64,000 bases of DNA. It comes from Myxococcales bacterium (lineage in GTDB: Bacteria > Myxococcota_A > Polyangia > Palsa-1104 > JAEUJZ01). Of this stretch, positions 34,795 through 42,824 are shown in pieces. The notes beneath the pieces are model-generated. The model did no database searches, had not been told where the DNA came from, and worked only from the letters and a program-made list of their open reading frames with translations. Where the stretch lies: the NCBI GenBank assembly GCA_016794465.1, contig JAEUKA010000068.1, positions 186,001 through 250,000 of the forward strand, in the 5' to 3' direction. The position numbers and the translations under genes were made by a program. Numbering within the stretch: position 1 is the stretch's first letter; each line of letters starts with the position of its first letter.

Positions 34795-35268
34795 ATGCGC
34801 ACACGACCCACACTGAGCCTCTGCTGGGCGCTGGGCTTGCTGCTACTCGGCGGCGGCTGTCAAAAAAGCGACCAGGGCAGCAAAGCCAAGCCGGCAGAGT
34901 CCATCGCCGAAGCCGCCAGCCCGCAGGAAGCTTTTGGCCGCCTCACCGTCGATGAGCTAGTCGCAAAAATGGCCGAAGCGAAGGCCGGCACGCTCAAGTT
35001 AGCGGTCTTCGACAACAACGGCCGCGACACCTTCAACCAAGGCCACCTCCCCGGCGCCACTTGGGTCCAATACGACGAGATCAAGCCCTCCGACTTGCCG
35101 ACCGACAAGGACACCCAGCTGGTCTTCTATTGCTACAACGAGCATTGACACGCCTGTCACGTTGGCGCCGTGAGCGCCATCAAGCTCGGCTACAAGAAGG
35201 TGTTTGTCCTACCGGTAGGGCTCATGGGCTGGAAAAAAGCCGGCAAGCCAGTCGAAAAAAACAGTTGA
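34795..35268 (+). CDS. Rhodanese-like lipoprotein, candidate selenoprotein (in-frame TGA at 35146)
   Basis: A good ribosome site (GAGGAGGA) precedes the ATG. The signal peptide ends in LGGGC. The rhodanese domain runs to residue 117 (FYCYNEH) where a TGA at 35146-35148 interrupts it. Beyond the TGA the same frame continues for 39 codons with the rest of a rhodanese domain: HACHVGA, LGYKKVFVLP and GLMGWKKAGKPVE, then TGA at 35266. Cys normally fills the interrupted place in NExC-type rhodaneses, so the simplest reading is selenocysteine at residue 118 of 157. A hairpin 14-31 bases after the TGA could be the SECIS. A nonsense mutation or sequence error is the alternative. Sulfur or selenium transfer in the periplasm is inferred. 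Confidence 0.72.
35146..35181 (+). promoter_or_regulatory. Candidate bacterial SECIS hairpin after in-frame TGA
   Basis: TGGCGC (35163-35168) pairs with GCGCCA (35174-35179) around a 5-base loop CGTGA; one more G-C pair closes outside a T-T mismatch. The loop starts 21 bases after the TGA, within the usual window for bacterial SECIS loops, and contains the GT found in known loops. The TGA itself forms the start of a small hairpin (TGACA, CGCC, TGTCA). Confidence 0.55.
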
Positions 35269-35329
35269 GGCTCTACCCCGGCTGACCCGTCAAACCGCTG
35301 CGAAACGTACCCGCAAAAGGAGGTCTTCC

Positions 35330-35635
35330 ATGAAGTCACTGTTCCGAATCGTGCTCGTCACCTGTGCTCTGATGTCATTTTTCGCCGAATCCAGCGTTCG
35401 CGCCGACGGCTGTTACATCTGCGGCAGCGGCAGCGAGCCGCAGTGCAAGGACTACTGCCGCTACTCGGGATCGGATACGTTTGCCGCGCGCACCCAGTGC
35501 CAGAAGCGGGGCTGCAAAGTGTCCGGCACGGCGTCTTGTCCGACGGCAGTCAACTACAAGGTCTGCATGGCTCCCGTCGAGGACTCGACAAAGACGGTCG
35601 CGGCCCTGCTTCAATGTACGACACCGAGAGGCTAG
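35330..35635 (+). CDS. Small secreted Cys-rich protein, unknown function
   Basis: AAAAGGAGG at 35315-35323 gives a strong ribosome site. The 101-residue product has a signal peptide ending near VRA and then about nine Cys in roughly 75 residues (CYICGSG, CKDYC, CQKRGC, C-P, VC, QC), the density of a disulfide-bonded knot. It follows the candidate selenoprotein by 61 bases, which hints at a shared redox or metal role, but no family is recognised. Confidence 0.6.
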   Translation: MKSLFRIVLVTCALMSFFAESSVRADGCYICGSGSEPQCKDYCRYSGSDTFAARTQCQKRGCKVSGTASCPTAVNYKVCMAPVEDSTKTVAALLQCTTPRG

Positions 35636-35680
35636 CTGCTGCCCCGTGGCGGAGCAGCCGGCATCTGGCGGAGCAGCGGA

Positions 35681-36685
35681 TTAGAAGTAGAGCGCGGCGC
35701 CGATTCGACCTTGCAGGCCATACTGGTTGCCCATCGGCGTCAGCAGCACGCCATTGACCTTCTGCGTCGCGATGGTGACCGCGTCTGGGTCATTCAGGCG
35801 ATAGCGACCATCCCCTCGAAGGTCGGCATTGAGCACGAAGTGCTGACCTAGCCGAACTTCCAGTCCACCACCAAGCTGCCCATCGAGGAACCACGCTTTG
35901 TCCTGGCTCCGCAGGTAGTCCAGCTTCGAGTACGCGCCACCGACCGCTCCGACGAAGTACGGTGACACCACCCAGTCGGGCGCGCCAATGTGCAGCCGCA
36001 TTCCCATTGTCACCGGTACGTCATAGCGCTCGAAGCCGTTGCTCATCCGCTTCTGATACTCGCCACCCAGCTCCAGCACGATGCGGCGGCTGGCGCGATA
36101 CAGCACTTCGCCACCGAAGCCGAGCTGGGTAAAGCGGTCGGAAAACGCCTGATCCTCGGTGCTGATCGCTCCGACAAACCGGACCCCGAGGCCAAACCGC
36201 GACTTCCACTGTGGCACCGGCGGCCGCTGCACCACCACGTTGCTGACCGGCGGGAGCGCCTGAACGGGCGGCGGCGGTACGACCACGGGGGCTGGCGGTG
36301 GTGCCTGAACCATCGGAGCCTGCTGCACGTAGACCGGCGGCGGTGGCAGAGGCGCGTACTGCATCGGAGCCTGCTGTTCATAGACCGGCGGCGGTGGCGC
36401 CGGCTGCATATACACGGGCGGAGGTGGCGCTGGCTGCACATAGACCGGCGGAGGCGGAGCCGGCTGCATGTACACCGGAGGCGGGGGAGGCGGATAATAA
36501 TAGGTCTGGGGATACGACTGAACGTAGACCTGGGGCGGCGCCACCACCGGCAGGATCACGCGCGGCGGAATCACCATCACGCGTGGCCGCAGCCAGGGAC
36601 GCCACAGGACCTGCGCCTCGGCACTTTGAGGGGACGCACAGAGCAGCGTAGCGGTGGTCAGGGCGGCGGCGACTAGGGTGCGCAT
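35681..36685 (-). CDS. Outer-membrane beta-barrel protein with Pro/Tyr repeats
   Basis: From the ATG at 36685 (GGGAGAA upstream) the product is 334 residues with a signal peptide ending near AEA. About residues 50-145 consist of repeats built on PPPPVYMQPA and PPPPVYVQ, an extended Pro-rich segment that could span the periplasm or bind peptidoglycan. From about 160 to the end the sequence is beta-rich and finishes with the aromatic residue of an outer-membrane barrel (ALYF). The frame is open 5' well beyond the ATG, but that part has no signal peptide or coding sense. Function unknown. Confidence 0.7.
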   Translation of the reverse strand: MRTLVAAALTTATLLCASPQSAEAQVLWRPWLRPRVMVIPPRVILPVVAPPQVYVQSYPQTYYYPPPPPPVYMQPAPPPPVYVQPAPPPPVYMQPAPPPPVYEQQAPMQYAPLPPPPVYVQQAPMVQAPPPAPVVVPPPPVQALPPVSNVVVQRPPVPQWKSRFGLGVRFVGAISTEDQAFSDRFTQLGFGGEVLYRASRRIVLELGGEYQKRMSNGFERYDVPVTMGMRLHIGAPDWVVSPYFVGAVGGAYSKLDYLRSQDKAWFLDGQLGGGLEVRLGQHFVLNADLRGDGRYRLNDPDAVTIATQKVNGVLLTPMGNQYGLQGRIGAALYF

Positions 36686-36861
36686 CGGATGTTCTCCCAG
36701 TGAGGTAGCCAGTTGTTTCAGCTTCTGACCCACAGGGGAGCAAGCCTTGGGCCATGACTCGCACCGAGGTTTTTTCTCACGGAAATTCGCGCCAAGTCGG
36801 CGATCCATGAACAACCGTTCACAGCAGATGCGTGAACGCGGCGACTGCGCCTTGTCGGAGC

Positions 36862-36891
36862 TTGACAGTGCGCGCCAGTGCTCCGTAGGAT
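36862..36891 (+). promoter_or_regulatory. Sigma70-type promoter for the 37079 gene
   Basis: TTGACA at 36862-36867, an 18-base spacer and TAGGAT at 36886-36891. A transcript would start near 36898, about 180 bases before the gene. The rest of the 393-base gap (36686-37078) shows no gene. Confidence 0.5.
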
Positions 36892-37078
36892 TTAGCAATT
36901 CCTGACACGGTTTCAGCTCGTGTACACCGACGGATGGCAAAGCAGCAGACAGCAGCGACGACTCGCTCGGCGAGATTTGTTCAAGCAAGCTCTGCTGGCG
37001 GAGCGGCGGTCGGTGGCCGGGTAGGATCTTTACCAATCCAGTCTTTTGCGCCGGTCTACCGGCAAGCGGAGGGGGCCT

Positions 37079-38281
37079 TTGGCCGAGAACAACAAACCAG
37101 GTGGTTCTAACGTCAACGACCTCAGGGCTCGTCTTGGAGTGAAGAAGGCGGGCGGTGGCCCAGCTCCGGTGGGTCCTGGGGTTCCAGGTGCACCAGCACC
37201 CATGCCCGGGATGCCTGGCCCAGGTGGTGGTCCGGCAGGGCCTCCGGGTGCAGTGCCCGCGCCTCCCGGCATGATGCCGCCTCCGGGCGGATTTCCAGCG
37301 CCTCCAGGCTTCCAACAGCCGGTCGAGCCGCCCAAGCCCGATCCATATGCTGCCCAGCAAGCTGCGATGGCGGCGTCTCTGGCCGCGTTCTATGGCGCCG
37401 GTCAGTCGCTTCCCGGCAACGCAGATGAGGTCAAAGATGGCGTGGGCAAGAAGAGCCCGCTCGGCCTCATCATCGGCATTGGCGTCGCTGGCGTCCTCGG
37501 CGTCCTCGTTGGCTACACGGTCAACTTCATCAAGGGCCAAAACGAGCTCATCGAGCTAGGCACCGAGCGAGCCAAAGACATCAAGAAGGAAGTCGAAGGC
37601 GTTCGCGGTCGCGTCAAAGCGGCGCTCGATGCCTTCAAAGAGACAAAGCCTGGCGAAGCGCCGTCGGTCGAGACGCTCGACAAGCTGGCGAACCTTGACC
37701 TGGCCGAGCCGGAAGCGACCAACAAGCTGTTCTCTCCGCTGCTGGGAACCTTCAACGGCAAGCTCGTTCGCTCGATGTTCGACTACTACAACAACGTGAC
37801 CGCGTTCTTCCGCGAAGTGCAGCTTCACGCGGCGCTGACCAAGAACGATCGCGATGTGCTGGTGAAGTGCTTCAAAGCGGCGTCGGATTCGGCAGCCAAG
37901 GGTCCACCGCCAGCGCTGGGAGTGACCTTCGACTACAGCCAGAAGCTGCCGCAGGCCATGCTCGCAACTCTCGGCGGCGTGGTCTGCCCGAAGGAAGGCG
38001 ACATGAACTGCGATCCCGGTGAGATGAAGCTGCGCTTCCGCACCTCGGTCAGCGGTCAGTTCCAAGAGAAGCCGGCCAAGGGACTTCCCAAGGACATCGT
38101 GATTCCGATTCAGCCGACTGAGCTGCTCAAGAACGTCGCCGTCGGTGATCCGAACCAGCTGGCCTGCCGCGACTACGCCCGTCGCATCGATCGCATCCGC
38201 ACGACGGTGACCAAGATCCCCGAGCTAGAGAAGTTCGTGATCGAAGGTCTAGACGATCGCATCAAGAATCCGCCGAAGTAG
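37079..38281 (+). CDS. Membrane protein with Pro/Gly-rich N-terminal arm, unknown function
   Basis: I choose TTG at 37079 because GGAGGGGG (37068-37075) directly precedes it; upstream in-frame codons have no such site. The 400-residue product has a cytoplasmic arm rich in Pro, Gly and Met (about 20-95: PGMPGPGGG, PPPGGFPAPPGF), a single membrane segment at about 132-152 (LGLIIGIGVAGVLGVLVGY) and a large outer part with helical, Lys-rich sequence just after the membrane. Cys pairs at the end could be disulfides. No family recognised; lone gene with its own promoter. Confidence 0.65.
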   Translation: MAENNKPGGSNVNDLRARLGVKKAGGGPAPVGPGVPGAPAPMPGMPGPGGGPAGPPGAVPAPPGMMPPPGGFPAPPGFQQPVEPPKPDPYAAQQAAMAASLAAFYGAGQSLPGNADEVKDGVGKKSPLGLIIGIGVAGVLGVLVGYTVNFIKGQNELIELGTERAKDIKKEVEGVRGRVKAALDAFKETKPGEAPSVETLDKLANLDLAEPEATNKLFSPLLGTFNGKLVRSMFDYYNNVTAFFREVQLHAALTKNDRDVLVKCFKAASDSAAKGPPPALGVTFDYSQKLPQAMLATLGGVVCPKEGDMNCDPGEMKLRFRTSVSGQFQEKPAKGLPKDIVIPIQPTELLKNVAVGDPNQLACRDYARRIDRIRTTVTKIPELEKFVIEGLDDRIKNPPK

Positions 38282-38614
38282 TCGCTTCGCCTGACCGGGC
38301 CGCCCGTCTCGGTGTTTCCTCTTCATCCTTATGTGCTGAGCGGTTGACTCGACACGCAGTCGCCGCCACCCCGCTTGCCTTTTCATCACGATCGGTCGAG
38401 CCCAAGCTCGCCAGCGTCGTTGTCCGCACGAGTTTTTGTAATTTAAAATGCGTAAAAACATTGTGGAGTTGCTGCTTCGTCGCTCGTCGAGGGGCTCGCC
38501 TGGGGTCCGTCGCGACTCTGGGCTCTCAATTGATTACCCACAAAGATTCCTGTATTCTGCCCAGGGAGGTTTTGTCTGAGCCAAGTTGAGCAATCCCGGG
38601 ACCCACGGTCCGGC
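38282..38614. other. Gene-free stretch before a kinase gene
   Basis: I see no gene. A weak promoter pair, TTGATT (38530) and TATTCT (38553), lies just before GGGAGG at 38564-38569. That ribosome site is about 45 bases before the kinase ATG but 6 bases before an in-frame CTG at 38576. Confidence 0.35.
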
Positions 38615-39598
38615 ATGGTCGTCGGAGGCTACCGCTTGCTCAAGATGTTGGGCGCCGGGGCCATGGGCCGTGTCTACCTGGCGGAGCACGAGCGCCTCGG
38701 TCGCCGCGCCGCCGTCAAGGTGCTGGATGGCTGGGACCCCGAGCTGGTGTCGCGACTGTTCTGCGAAGCGCGCGCGGTTGCCCAGATTGGGGACGAGCAC
38801 CTCGTCGATGTCTATGACTTCGTAGCCGATCCGCAAAAGGGCGTCGTCGCGTATGTCATGGAGTTTTTGGATGGCCAAGACCTGCGCAAGCTGCTGCAGC
38901 GAGAGCGCGTGCTGGCACCCAGTCGAGTCGCCCGCTTGGCTGCTCAGATCTGCGCCGGCCTCGATGCTGCGCACAAAGTTGGCGTGGTCCACCGAGACTT
39001 GAAGCCAGATAACGTCGTCGTGGTCCGTCGCGGCGGTGACTCGGACTTCATCAAGATCGTCGACTTTGGCATTGCCCAGTTTGCAGGTCCCGTCGCTCAC
39101 CGCACTCGGGCAGGCATCGCGCTTGGCTCGGCAGCGTACATGGCGCCGGAACAGGCGGAAGGCAAGCGCGTCGATGGTCGCGCCGATCTGTATGCCGTGG
39201 GCGTGCTGATGTTCGAGCTGATGACCGGCGAGGTGCCCTTTCTCGGCAAGACCTCGCGGGAGACGCTGGAGATCATGCACGTGACCAAGGTTCCGTCGCC
39301 CGCCGGTGATCATGGGGCCGGACTCGTGACGGATGCGATGGCGAAGCTGGTGCAGCGCTGTATGGCCAAGCGGCCCGAGGATCGCTTTCAGACTGCCGAG
39401 GAGCTTCGCAAGGCGCTGCTCGACATTGCCGATCTGGCGCCGGATCGCGGAGACAAGACGCAGATCCTCCTGGGCGCGGTGGCCAAGCGCAAAGTGACCA
39501 CGCCGCTCAAAGGGCTGTCGTCGATGGCCGTGCTGGGAATGGCGATCGCGTTTGCGGTCGGCTTGGGCGCGGGCCTGATCATCATGGGCATCCGGTAG
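38615..39598 (+). CDS. Membrane Ser/Thr protein kinase
   Basis: A 327-residue kinase with intact motifs: YRLLKMLGAGAMGRVY, AAVKVL, HRDLKPDN, VDFGIAQ, YMAPEQ and DLYAVGVLMFEL. The domain fills residues 4-265. A short linker leads to one C-terminal membrane segment (MAVLGMAIAFAVGLGAGLIIM) with only a few residues outside, so it has no extracytoplasmic sensor. The start is unsure: a good ribosome site at 38564 suits a CTG at 38576, which would add 13 residues. Confidence 0.88.
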   Translation: MVVGGYRLLKMLGAGAMGRVYLAEHERLGRRAAVKVLDGWDPELVSRLFCEARAVAQIGDEHLVDVYDFVADPQKGVVAYVMEFLDGQDLRKLLQRERVLAPSRVARLAAQICAGLDAAHKVGVVHRDLKPDNVVVVRRGGDSDFIKIVDFGIAQFAGPVAHRTRAGIALGSAAYMAPEQAEGKRVDGRADLYAVGVLMFELMTGEVPFLGKTSRETLEIMHVTKVPSPAGDHGAGLVTDAMAKLVQRCMAKRPEDRFQTAEELRKALLDIADLAPDRGDKTQILLGAVAKRKVTTPLKGLSSMAVLGMAIAFAVGLGAGLIIMGIR

Positions 39599-39673
39599 CG
39601 GGCCTGCCCAAGTCGGTGAACGAGTCTGGGGATGGCGCATCGCGCAGCTTGACTCGGCAGGAAGGCAAGAGCG

Positions 39674-40651
39674 ATGGTGACGCCCATGAAGCGGTCGGTT
39701 CCTTTTGTGTGGGTGGACGTTTTTGCGGAGGCGCCATTTGGCGGCAATCCGCTCGCGGTGCTCGACGGGCAAGAGATTCCCGAGGACGCGCACCTTCTGC
39801 TCGCCCGTGAGCTGAGCCTGTCCGAGACGACGTTTTACCTGCCACCGACGGACCCAGCGACCGCCGATCTGCGGGTTCGCATCTTCACCCAAGCCAAAGA
39901 GATCCCGTTTGCGGGGCATCCGCTGCTCGGGACGGCCGTCGCGGTGCTGCTCAGTGGTCGGCTGCCGTTTCATGCGCCACAGACGACCGTCCGACTGGAG
40001 ACAGCGATGGGCATCGTCCCCGTGACCGTGACGGGCAGCGAGCTTCCCGAGCGGGCGCAGTTTTCTCACGATCGCATCAGCGTCCCGGGCTCGCCGATTG
40101 GGGATGAGCGACTGGCGTGGCTGTCACCGGCGCTGGGGCTGTCGATGGATCGCTTCAAGGTGCGCATCGCAACCTCGTCGGCTTCGGCGGAGCAATTGCT
40201 GCTACCGCAAGTGGTCAGTGGTGGCGCGCGGCAGCTGATGGTTCCGATTCAGACCGTCGAGGAGATCGAAGACCTAAGTGCCAGCTATCGCGACGTGGTG
40301 GTGGCCGAAAAAGCCCTTGGCGCCGAGCTGGGCATCTTGGCGTTCGCGTTTCGTGCGCCGCCCCGCGAAGGTGCGCCGGTGCAGGTCCGTGCTCGCTTCT
40401 TCGCGTACGATGCGCCCAACGAAGATCCAGCGACGGGAAGTGCGGCGGCATCGCTGGCGGTGTATCTGCATCACCACCGACTGCTCCAGCCGGGCCAAGC
40501 CCTGGAGATTGATCAGGGACCGCCGCGTGGGCCGATTGAAGGCGCGCCCGGTCGCCGCTCGCTGCTGCGGGCGTTTTGTGATGGAACCACCGTTCAGGTC
40601 GAAGGCCGCGTCCGCGAAGTCCTCCAAGGCGAGATGCGGCTCCAGTTTTAG
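39674..40651 (+). CDS. PhzF-family isomerase/epimerase
   Basis: A 325-residue member of the PhzF family (diaminopimelate-epimerase fold). Signatures are VDVFAEAPFGGNPLAVL, the catalytic Glu in LSETTFYL, FAGHPLLGTA and NEDPATGSAA. No other phenazine genes are nearby, so the substrate is unknown; most family members act outside phenazine synthesis. Its stop is directly next to the stop of the convergent kinase gene. Confidence 0.9.
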   Translation: MVTPMKRSVPFVWVDVFAEAPFGGNPLAVLDGQEIPEDAHLLLARELSLSETTFYLPPTDPATADLRVRIFTQAKEIPFAGHPLLGTAVAVLLSGRLPFHAPQTTVRLETAMGIVPVTVTGSELPERAQFSHDRISVPGSPIGDERLAWLSPALGLSMDRFKVRIATSSASAEQLLLPQVVSGGARQLMVPIQTVEEIEDLSASYRDVVVAEKALGAELGILAFAFRAPPREGAPVQVRARFFAYDAPNEDPATGSAAASLAVYLHHHRLLQPGQALEIDQGPPRGPIEGAPGRRSLLRAFCDGTTVQVEGRVREVLQGEMRLQF

Positions 40652-42355
40652 CTACGGATGACGGGCCTGGGTCGCTAGCGAGGAATCGGCGGTCTGGTGA
40701 CTCGCGGAGCCAGTGTGGGCGCGGGCGTGATAGATGCCGAGCAGGAACGCGCTCAGCAGGATCAGTCCGCACAGCAGGAGCGCCCCGGCCCCCTGTAGCT
40801 GTTGCCAGGGCGAGCTCCACGCGCTTCGTTCCCGTCGCAGCATCGATTCCAGCGGCACCATCGCCGAGGATCGCGTCGGCACATCGGACAGAGACTCAAA
40901 GCGCGGCACCGGCACCATGTGGGGGTAGGACAGACGTGGCTGATCAAGCAGGCCATGATGGAGCTCGGACGTTGACAGCGACGGTGGCGTGACCTCCCTG
41001 ACGCGCTCTGGGAGCTGCTCTGGACGATGCTCTGGACGATGAACCGGAGCCCAGCGCTGCTGCGCCTCTGCGGTCAGCTCGGCAAGAGAGGGAACACTCA
41101 TGGTGCGCGGGCGCTCGGCAATCACTTCGCAGCGTCGGGTGGGAATGCCGTCTTCGATCGGCTGCGGAACCGCCTCTGGATCGTGCGCAGACTTCTGGGT
41201 CAGCGCCAGCAGCTCGGCAGCAGAGTACTGAACCGTGCGCAGGTTCTCGGGCGGCTCGCGATGGGAATGAGCGGGTCTGTGGGCGGGCATCTGGGAAACC
41301 TCCGTTTCGATGTGAAGAGGAACGTAGAGAGACAGAGACTTGTGCAGCGTGTGCTCGGCAGACACGCTGGCGCTCCGCGAAGGAGTCAGCTGCGGCAGGT
41401 TGTCGAGCGCGCGGACAAAGTCCTGGATCTTGCCAAAGCGTCGCTCCCGATCCTTGGACAGGGCGGTGTCGATCGCCGCTGCGACATGTTCAGGAATTCC
41501 CGCCACCAGCTTGCGAACCGGAGTGTGCGGCTGGTGGCGAATCTGCAGACAGAGCTGGTACGGATTGGACTCCTGAAACGGCAGCTGCCCGGTCAGGAGC
41601 TCGTAGGCGACGACGGCAAGTGACCACTGATCGGAGCGCGGATCGACCAGCTGACCTCCTGCGATGGTTGCTTCCGGAGCCAGATACGCAGGAGTCCCAA
41701 TCACCAGTCCCTGGGTCAGGGGCGGACCGCTGGGAGACTTGGTGTCTGCTCCAAGTGTGCTCTCGGCCAAAAAGCCATCGAGTTCATCGATCTTCGCCAG
41801 TCCGAAATCGAGCACCTTGATCTGCTGGAACAGACCCCCTTCCCCGTCGCCGCGCTGGCACAGAAAGATGTTGTTCGGCTTGATGTCCCTGTGCACGATT
41901 CCTAAGTCATGGGCGTACTGCAGAGCTGCGCCGACACCGCGTAGGATTTCGATCGCTTGGGAGGGCGGAAGGGCTCCTGCTTTGCTGAGCAGAGAGTAGA
42001 GATCCTGTCCGTGCAAGAGCTCCATCACCAGGAAGTGAGTTCCGTCCTCGTCAACGCAGAACTCCCGAACTTCGACAATGTTGGGATGGAACAGCCGAGC
42101 GACCACCGCCGCTTCCTTTTGAAAGCGACGCTCGGCATTCAGACAACGGACCGCACCAGAGAACACCAGCTTGATCGCACAGAGCTGCTGACTGGCAAGA
42201 TCGCGGGCCCGATACACCTCCCCCATCGCCCCAATTCCGAGCAGAGAGATGAGCTGATAGCGACCGGCCAGGACCCGTCCCGCGCGATAGCCACTCCGCT
42301 CCGGTGGCTGAAGCACGTCATTCGAGTGTATTGCGTGGGCGATCTTAGGCTTCAT
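40652..42355 (-). CDS. Transmembrane Ser/Thr protein kinase
   Basis: I use ATG at 42355 (GGAG 9 bases upstream); ATGs at 42379 and 42403 are alternatives. The 567-residue product has YQLISLLGIGAMGEVY, CAIKLV, HRDIKPNN, LDFGLAK and PAYLAPEA, then DQWSLAVVAYELL, so it should be active. A long Pro/Glu/His-rich linker (about 300-500) with repeated HRPEHRPEQ-like runs leads to a membrane segment near the C terminus (GALLLCGLILLSAFLLGIY). It matches the last kinase of the 11-19 kb operon in motif choice and layout, which suggests duplication. Confidence 0.88.
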   Translation of the reverse strand: MKPKIAHAIHSNDVLQPPERSGYRAGRVLAGRYQLISLLGIGAMGEVYRARDLASQQLCAIKLVFSGAVRCLNAERRFQKEAAVVARLFHPNIVEVREFCVDEDGTHFLVMELLHGQDLYSLLSKAGALPPSQAIEILRGVGAALQYAHDLGIVHRDIKPNNIFLCQRGDGEGGLFQQIKVLDFGLAKIDELDGFLAESTLGADTKSPSGPPLTQGLVIGTPAYLAPEATIAGGQLVDPRSDQWSLAVVAYELLTGQLPFQESNPYQLCLQIRHQPHTPVRKLVAGIPEHVAAAIDTALSKDRERRFGKIQDFVRALDNLPQLTPSRSASVSAEHTLHKSLSLYVPLHIETEVSQMPAHRPAHSHREPPENLRTVQYSAAELLALTQKSAHDPEAVPQPIEDGIPTRRCEVIAERPRTMSVPSLAELTAEAQQRWAPVHRPEHRPEQLPERVREVTPPSLSTSELHHGLLDQPRLSYPHMVPVPRFESLSDVPTRSSAMVPLESMLRRERSAWSSPWQQLQGAGALLLCGLILLSAFLLGIYHARAHTGSASHQTADSSLATQARHP

Positions 42356-42824
42356 GATCCACTCCAGGGGCTTGGGCATGGTGATACAAATCGAAGGTTC
42401 CACGGAAAACAGGCACTGGCGCTATCGCTTGATTCGATGGATATAAACAATCAACATTGTCCATTTATGCCATAGGCCGTGACTGTGGCATAAGGTGTCA
42501 ATGAGCGGTTGCTCTACTCGACCGGAAGTGGCCGAGCTGCGCTGCCTGCCGAAGAACCAAAGCACATGCTGTGCCACTCCAGCGGTAAGACCGTGTGGGG
42601 GCAAGTACGTCCATAGAAAAGCGAGTGAATGCCGGGATTTTCAGACGGAAGATGTCGGTGTGAGTGCGCAGCTTGCCCAGCTGGACCGAAGCCCGCACCT
42701 TGTCGAAACAGCACATTGAGAAGTCGAATTGAAAACGACAGCAAGTACTTTAAATGGCACTTCATAGAGGCAGGAAGACGGAATCAGCTGTTGGATTCAG
42801 GACTGCGATGAGATTGCCTCGTTG
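42356..42824. other. Gene-free stretch with a dyad upstream of the kinase gene
   Basis: Small open frames here (for example 42495-42719 plus) have no ribosome site, no family features and base use unlike their neighbours; I do not call them. It contains the inverted repeat listed separately and an isolated TTGACA (minus strand, 42496-42501). Confidence 0.4.
42465..42493. promoter_or_regulatory. Inverted repeat, candidate operator
   Basis: TTATGCCA at 42465-42472 and TGGCATAA at 42486-42493 form a perfect 8-base dyad with a 13-base spacer. On the minus strand it lies directly after a TTGACA (42496-42501) and about 110 bases before the kinase start, a fitting place for an operator. A transcript hairpin is the alternative. 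Confidence 0.45.

Noticed and set aside
35647..35677. Direct repeat TGGCGGAGCAGC as a terminator between convergent genes
   Set aside because: The repeat (35647 and 35666) can form only a bulged hairpin with CTGCTGCC and there is no T run.
36686..37540. Minus-strand extension of the outer-membrane barrel gene
   Set aside because: It is antisense to the gene at 37079 and would bury the signal peptide that begins at 36685.
42495..42719. Small gene in the gap between two minus-strand genes
   Set aside because: No ribosome site, no signal or domain, and an equally long open frame lies opposite.
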